Source: an uncultured Clostridia bacterium (lineage in GTDB: Bacteria; Bacillota; Clostridia; TANB77; CAG-508). Taken from it: DNA of 64,000 nucleotides. Both the position numbers and the translations under genes were made by a program. The DNA lies in NCBI GenBank assembly GCA_934122155.1, contig CAKOVX010000005.1, forward strand, positions 1 through 64,000, written 5' to 3'. The notes beneath the pieces were generated by a model. It saw only the letters and a program-made list of their open reading frames with translations, was not told the DNA's origin and did no database searches. Numbering within the stretch: the first letter of the stretch is position 1; each line of letters starts with the position of its first letter. This document shows positions 61,852 to 64,000 of this stretch, piece after piece.

Positions 61852-62295
61852 TTATTCTTCTCCGTATTTTTCATCATATTCTTTTTGAGCATCAACTGCT
61901 TCTAAGAAAGCAACTTTTGCTTCTTCTGCTGCAAGTAATGATAGTGTTACACATTGTTCTGCATATTCTAATTCATTATCGATGTATTTTGATAATTTTT
62001 CTTTATCATGAGCTTCTTTTCTTTCTTGAATGTTTTCTTTTGCAACATTAAAGTTCATTTGAGCTCTTAATAGTTCACTTGAAATTTTGCTTTTTCCTCT
62101 TTCTGATGCAATTCTGCATTGCTCTTTTGCAGCTTCTAGTCCACTTTGTGCATCTTTCATTTTTTCTGATAATGTATCTTTTGCTTCCATTCCTGCTATT
62201 ATTACTGTATCTGTTCCATCTTTAATTTTTGCATTTAGTTCTTTCATTTTTGCATTAAATTCTTCCATTTTTTGTTTTCTTTCTTCTTTGTTCAT
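61852..62295 (-). CDS. Hypothetical coiled-coil protein
   Basis: 147 residues, almost all helical and highly charged (MNKEERKQKMEEFNAKMKEL; KMKDAQSGLEAAKEQCRIAS; ELLRAQMNFNVAKENIQERK; VAFLEAVDAQKEYDEKYGEE). Heptad-like spacing of Ala/Leu suggests a long coiled coil. No signal peptide. Function unknown. AGGAGG upstream. Confidence 0.6.
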   Translation of the reverse strand: MNKEERKQKMEEFNAKMKELNAKIKDGTDTVIIAGMEAKDTLSEKMKDAQSGLEAAKEQCRIASERGKSKISSELLRAQMNFNVAKENIQERKEAHDKEKLSKYIDNELEYAEQCVTLSLLAAEEAKVAFLEAVDAQKEYDEKYGEE

Positions 62296-62373
62296 AATTA
62301 ATTACCTCCTAAATAATTTACTTATTAATATATATCATACAATTGTGACCAATTTGTGAAATCATTATATTTT

Positions 62374-63258
62374 TTATGTTACTATAATTTCCATTTTGCT
62401 CATTAAGTTTCTATATTCTATAAAAAATATTTCTTTATCTTGTAAATTTACTGCTTTTTTTAGCTCATTTATTGATATATAGCATTGACTCATTGTCGCT
62501 TGATTTGTATAGTCATTTGTTAATGTATTTAATAAATTTGAAAATAGTTTTTCCGCATTTGCAAGTTTTAAATTTGCATCACTCCATTTTCCATTTGTTA
62601 CGTCTGCATATGCAGATACCGAATTATATTGAATTGTTAATAGGTCTGTTTCTCTAGTATTTTTGTCATATGCTTTTCTATAATCTAATATTTTTCCATA
62701 TATACCTGTTATTTCATTAATTGCATTTGTTTTGTCTTGTTTTTTTACAGCCTGAGTTGCTTTATTAAGCCCATCATTAAAGGCCAATATTGAATTACTG
62801 TCAATATTTAAGCTATATAAATCAATACTTACTGTGTTCCAAACTTGATATATTTGCTCTATCTCAGTTTTAATTTTTTCCCATTTAGCATCATATTTAC
62901 CGTTATTTTTTAATATTCCATTTTGGACTGTGTCTGTTTTGTCTTCGACTTTGCTATTTTGCTGTAAATTATCATTTGTTTGAGAATCTTGTTTTTTGTC
63001 TACTTGGTCACTTAGATTTGTATTTATATTTGTTTGAATCTTAGGCTCAGTTTCTTGTAATCTATTATCTCCAATACTTAAGCTATTAAAGTCTCCAAGC
63101 ATTGCCACAAAATATTGGTTTAAATACATTAATTCTTGAGTTACTTTATCTTCAAGATTGTATTTTTCATTGCTTCCATTGGTATAAGTAACTAATGATG
63201 TCAAAATTGCAATAATTGCAATTAGTGTAATAATTATAACTATTATTATTTTTTTCAT
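62374..63258 (-). CDS. Hypothetical membrane-anchored protein
   Basis: 294 residues from ATG 63258 (AAGGATG six bases upstream). One N-terminal helix (IIIVIIITLIAIIAILTSLV) is followed by an acidic/Gln/Asn-rich stretch with repeated QTN-type motifs and by helical segments with KNNGKYDAKWEKIKTEIEQI and GLNKATQAVKKQDKTNAINE. Predicted outside the cell. No family recognised. Confidence 0.55.
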   Translation of the reverse strand: MKKIIIVIIITLIAIIAILTSLVTYTNGSNEKYNLEDKVTQELMYLNQYFVAMLGDFNSLSIGDNRLQETEPKIQTNINTNLSDQVDKKQDSQTNDNLQQNSKVEDKTDTVQNGILKNNGKYDAKWEKIKTEIEQIYQVWNTVSIDLYSLNIDSNSILAFNDGLNKATQAVKKQDKTNAINEITGIYGKILDYRKAYDKNTRETDLLTIQYNSVSAYADVTNGKWSDANLKLANAEKLFSNLLNTLTNDYTNQATMSQCYISINELKKAVNLQDKEIFFIEYRNLMSKMEIIVT

Positions 63259-63367
63259 AGTTTTCATCCTTTTAAATGTTTTACATATATTATTTGCAAA
63301 AAATTGCCTTTTATTCTAAGTATAATTATTTTTATTTTTTTTATACTAAATATGAAGGAGAATTTTT

Positions 63368-63643
63368 ATGAATGCAATCGTTAAATTGTATAGCACACAA
63401 CCTGGTGAGATCTTAAAGTTTTTACAGCATTTTTATAAAAATAGTTTTTCTATTGATGATGATTTGTTATGGCAAAAAGATTATGAAAATCCTGTTGAAA
63501 TTGCTGATATTATTAGTGCTCTAATAGAAAATGATTATAAAATAAATATGTGGGTTAGCTTAGATAAAGATGTTTTTATAAATGTAACTAAAAATAATGC
63601 AGATGATATTATTAGATATTTGTTTGAAAGATATCCTTATTAA
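63368..63643 (+). CDS. Conserved small hypothetical protein
   Basis: 91 residues with AAGGAG nine bases upstream. MNAIVKLYSTQPGEILKFLQ, then FSIDDDLLWQKDYENPVEIA and a C-terminal end INVTKNNADDIIRYLFERYP. It resembles a short conserved Clostridia protein, usually not named. It precedes asd by 55 bases and may be in one transcription unit with it. Confidence 0.6.
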   Translation: MNAIVKLYSTQPGEILKFLQHFYKNSFSIDDDLLWQKDYENPVEIADIISALIENDYKINMWVSLDKDVFINVTKNNADDIIRYLFERYPY

Positions 63644-63698
63644 TTTAAGAATTTTTTTGTTTTTTTATTCATAAATTTTATATGAAAGAAGGAATTTT

Positions 63699-64000
63699 AT
63701 GAATAATGTTAAATTAGCAGTTGTTGGTGCAACTGGTCTTGTTGGCCAAACAATTATTAAAGTTTTAGAAGAAAAAAATTTACCTATTAATTATTATGCC
63801 TTTTTTGCATCTAGTAAATCTGCTGGAAAAGAAATTAATTTGTTAGGTAAAACTTATGTAGTTCAAGAGTTGAAAGATGATTCTTTTGATTTTGGATTTG
63901 ATTTTGCTATTTTTTCTGCTGGTGCAAATGTAGCTAGGCAATTTGCTCCAATTGCAGTTTCAAATGGTTGTACAGTTATTGATAACAGTAGTTGTTTTAG
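63699..64000 (+). CDS. asd: Aspartate-semialdehyde dehydrogenase, N-terminal part (cut by window edge)
   Basis: The first 100 residues are present. KLAVVGATGLVGQTIIKVLE is the NADP-binding Rossmann motif, ASSKSAGKEI follows, then FAIFSAGANVARQFAPIAV and VIDNSSCF near residue 95. This is the Asd pattern; the catalytic Cys lies beyond the window. It reduces aspartyl phosphate to the semialdehyde for lysine, threonine, methionine and diaminopimelate synthesis. GAAGGA precedes the ATG. Confidence 0.93.
   Translation, partial: MNNVKLAVVGATGLVGQTIIKVLEEKNLPINYYAFFASSKSAGKEINLLGKTYVVQELKDDSFDFGFDFAIFSAGANVARQFAPIAVSNGCTVIDNSSCF

Noticed and set aside
1..64000. CRISPR arrays or tandem short repeats
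   Set aside because: No run of regularly spaced identical repeats was seen on either strand. The only clear long repeat is the 58-bp pair at 11461 and 13414.

Overview
The window is AT-rich DNA (third codon positions strongly A/T, standard code with TGG for Trp) from a low-GC, Gram-positive, spore-forming member of the Clostridia, probably an anaerobic gut-type lineage. The evidence is a complete spoIIIA locus (spoIIIAA to spoIIIAH), spoVS, gerW/ytfJ, sortase-anchored surface protein, strong AGGAGG-type ribosome binding sites, and core genes of Firmicutes type (recA-recX-scpA, spoVS-ymdB, metG, argS, glmM, pfkA, metK, class-A-like rnpB, tRNA-Leu). No prophage, IS element, rRNA operon or CRISPR array is recognisable.

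Layout: 1-9.7 kb is an accessory region of small resistance or modification genes (Vat-like and GNAT acetyltransferases, RhuM-Fic/Doc protein, membrane-tethered sigma factor, ZIP transporter, uracil-DNA glycosylase, MATE-kinase fusion, Nudix) with several gene stubs. 9.7-11.4 kb is an AbrB-ABC exporter operon. 11.5-13.5 kb is a self-contained cassette, bracketed by 58-bp direct repeats, that carries a prepilin-like protein with a C-terminal formylglycine-generating-enzyme (FGE)/C-type-lectin-like domain. 13.5-21.4 kb holds DUF898, ZIP, acyl-CoA ligase, hemolysin-III-like protein and a cadC-cadA metal efflux pair. 21.5-27.9 kb is an operon of vWA/solute-binding protein, XpaC, second solute-binding protein, TelA and a CbxX/SpoVK-type AAA ATPase. 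28-29.5 kb is a second prepilin/FGE gene. 29.5-39.6 kb is mostly housekeeping (acyl-CoA ligase, metG, glmM, argS, pfkA). 39.7-44.8 kb is spoIIIA. 44.9-51.1 kb holds yebC, a sortase substrate and class B sortase, metK and an M23 peptidase. 51.1-58.4 kb runs from a broken locus through gerW, scpA, recX, recA, an oligopeptide-binding protein, spoVS and ymdB. 58.5 kb has a decayed third prepilin/FGE copy, followed by tRNA-Leu, an HD protein, rluA, rnpB, small hypotheticals and the start of asd at the right edge.

The most interesting system is the set of prepilin/FGE genes. The last 120-150 bases of the copy at 11.6 kb are about 59% GC by hand count, in strong contrast with the surrounding AT-rich genes, and most of their codons end in C or T. 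This is what adenine-directed mutagenic retrohoming produces in the variable repeat of a diversity-generating retroelement (DGR). Just after the stop codon both this gene and the one at 28 kb carry a matching 17-nt hairpin (8-bp stem, 1-nt loop), in the position of the hairpin that follows DGR variable repeats. No reverse transcriptase, template repeat or Avd gene is seen here, so any retroelement must act from elsewhere in the genome. The prediction is a surface or pilus-like display protein diversified in trans.

Three genes (the 28 kb prepilin/FGE gene, xpaC and spoIIIAD) are each interrupted by what looks like a single extra nucleotide. These are either real mutations or assembly errors and should be checked against reads.
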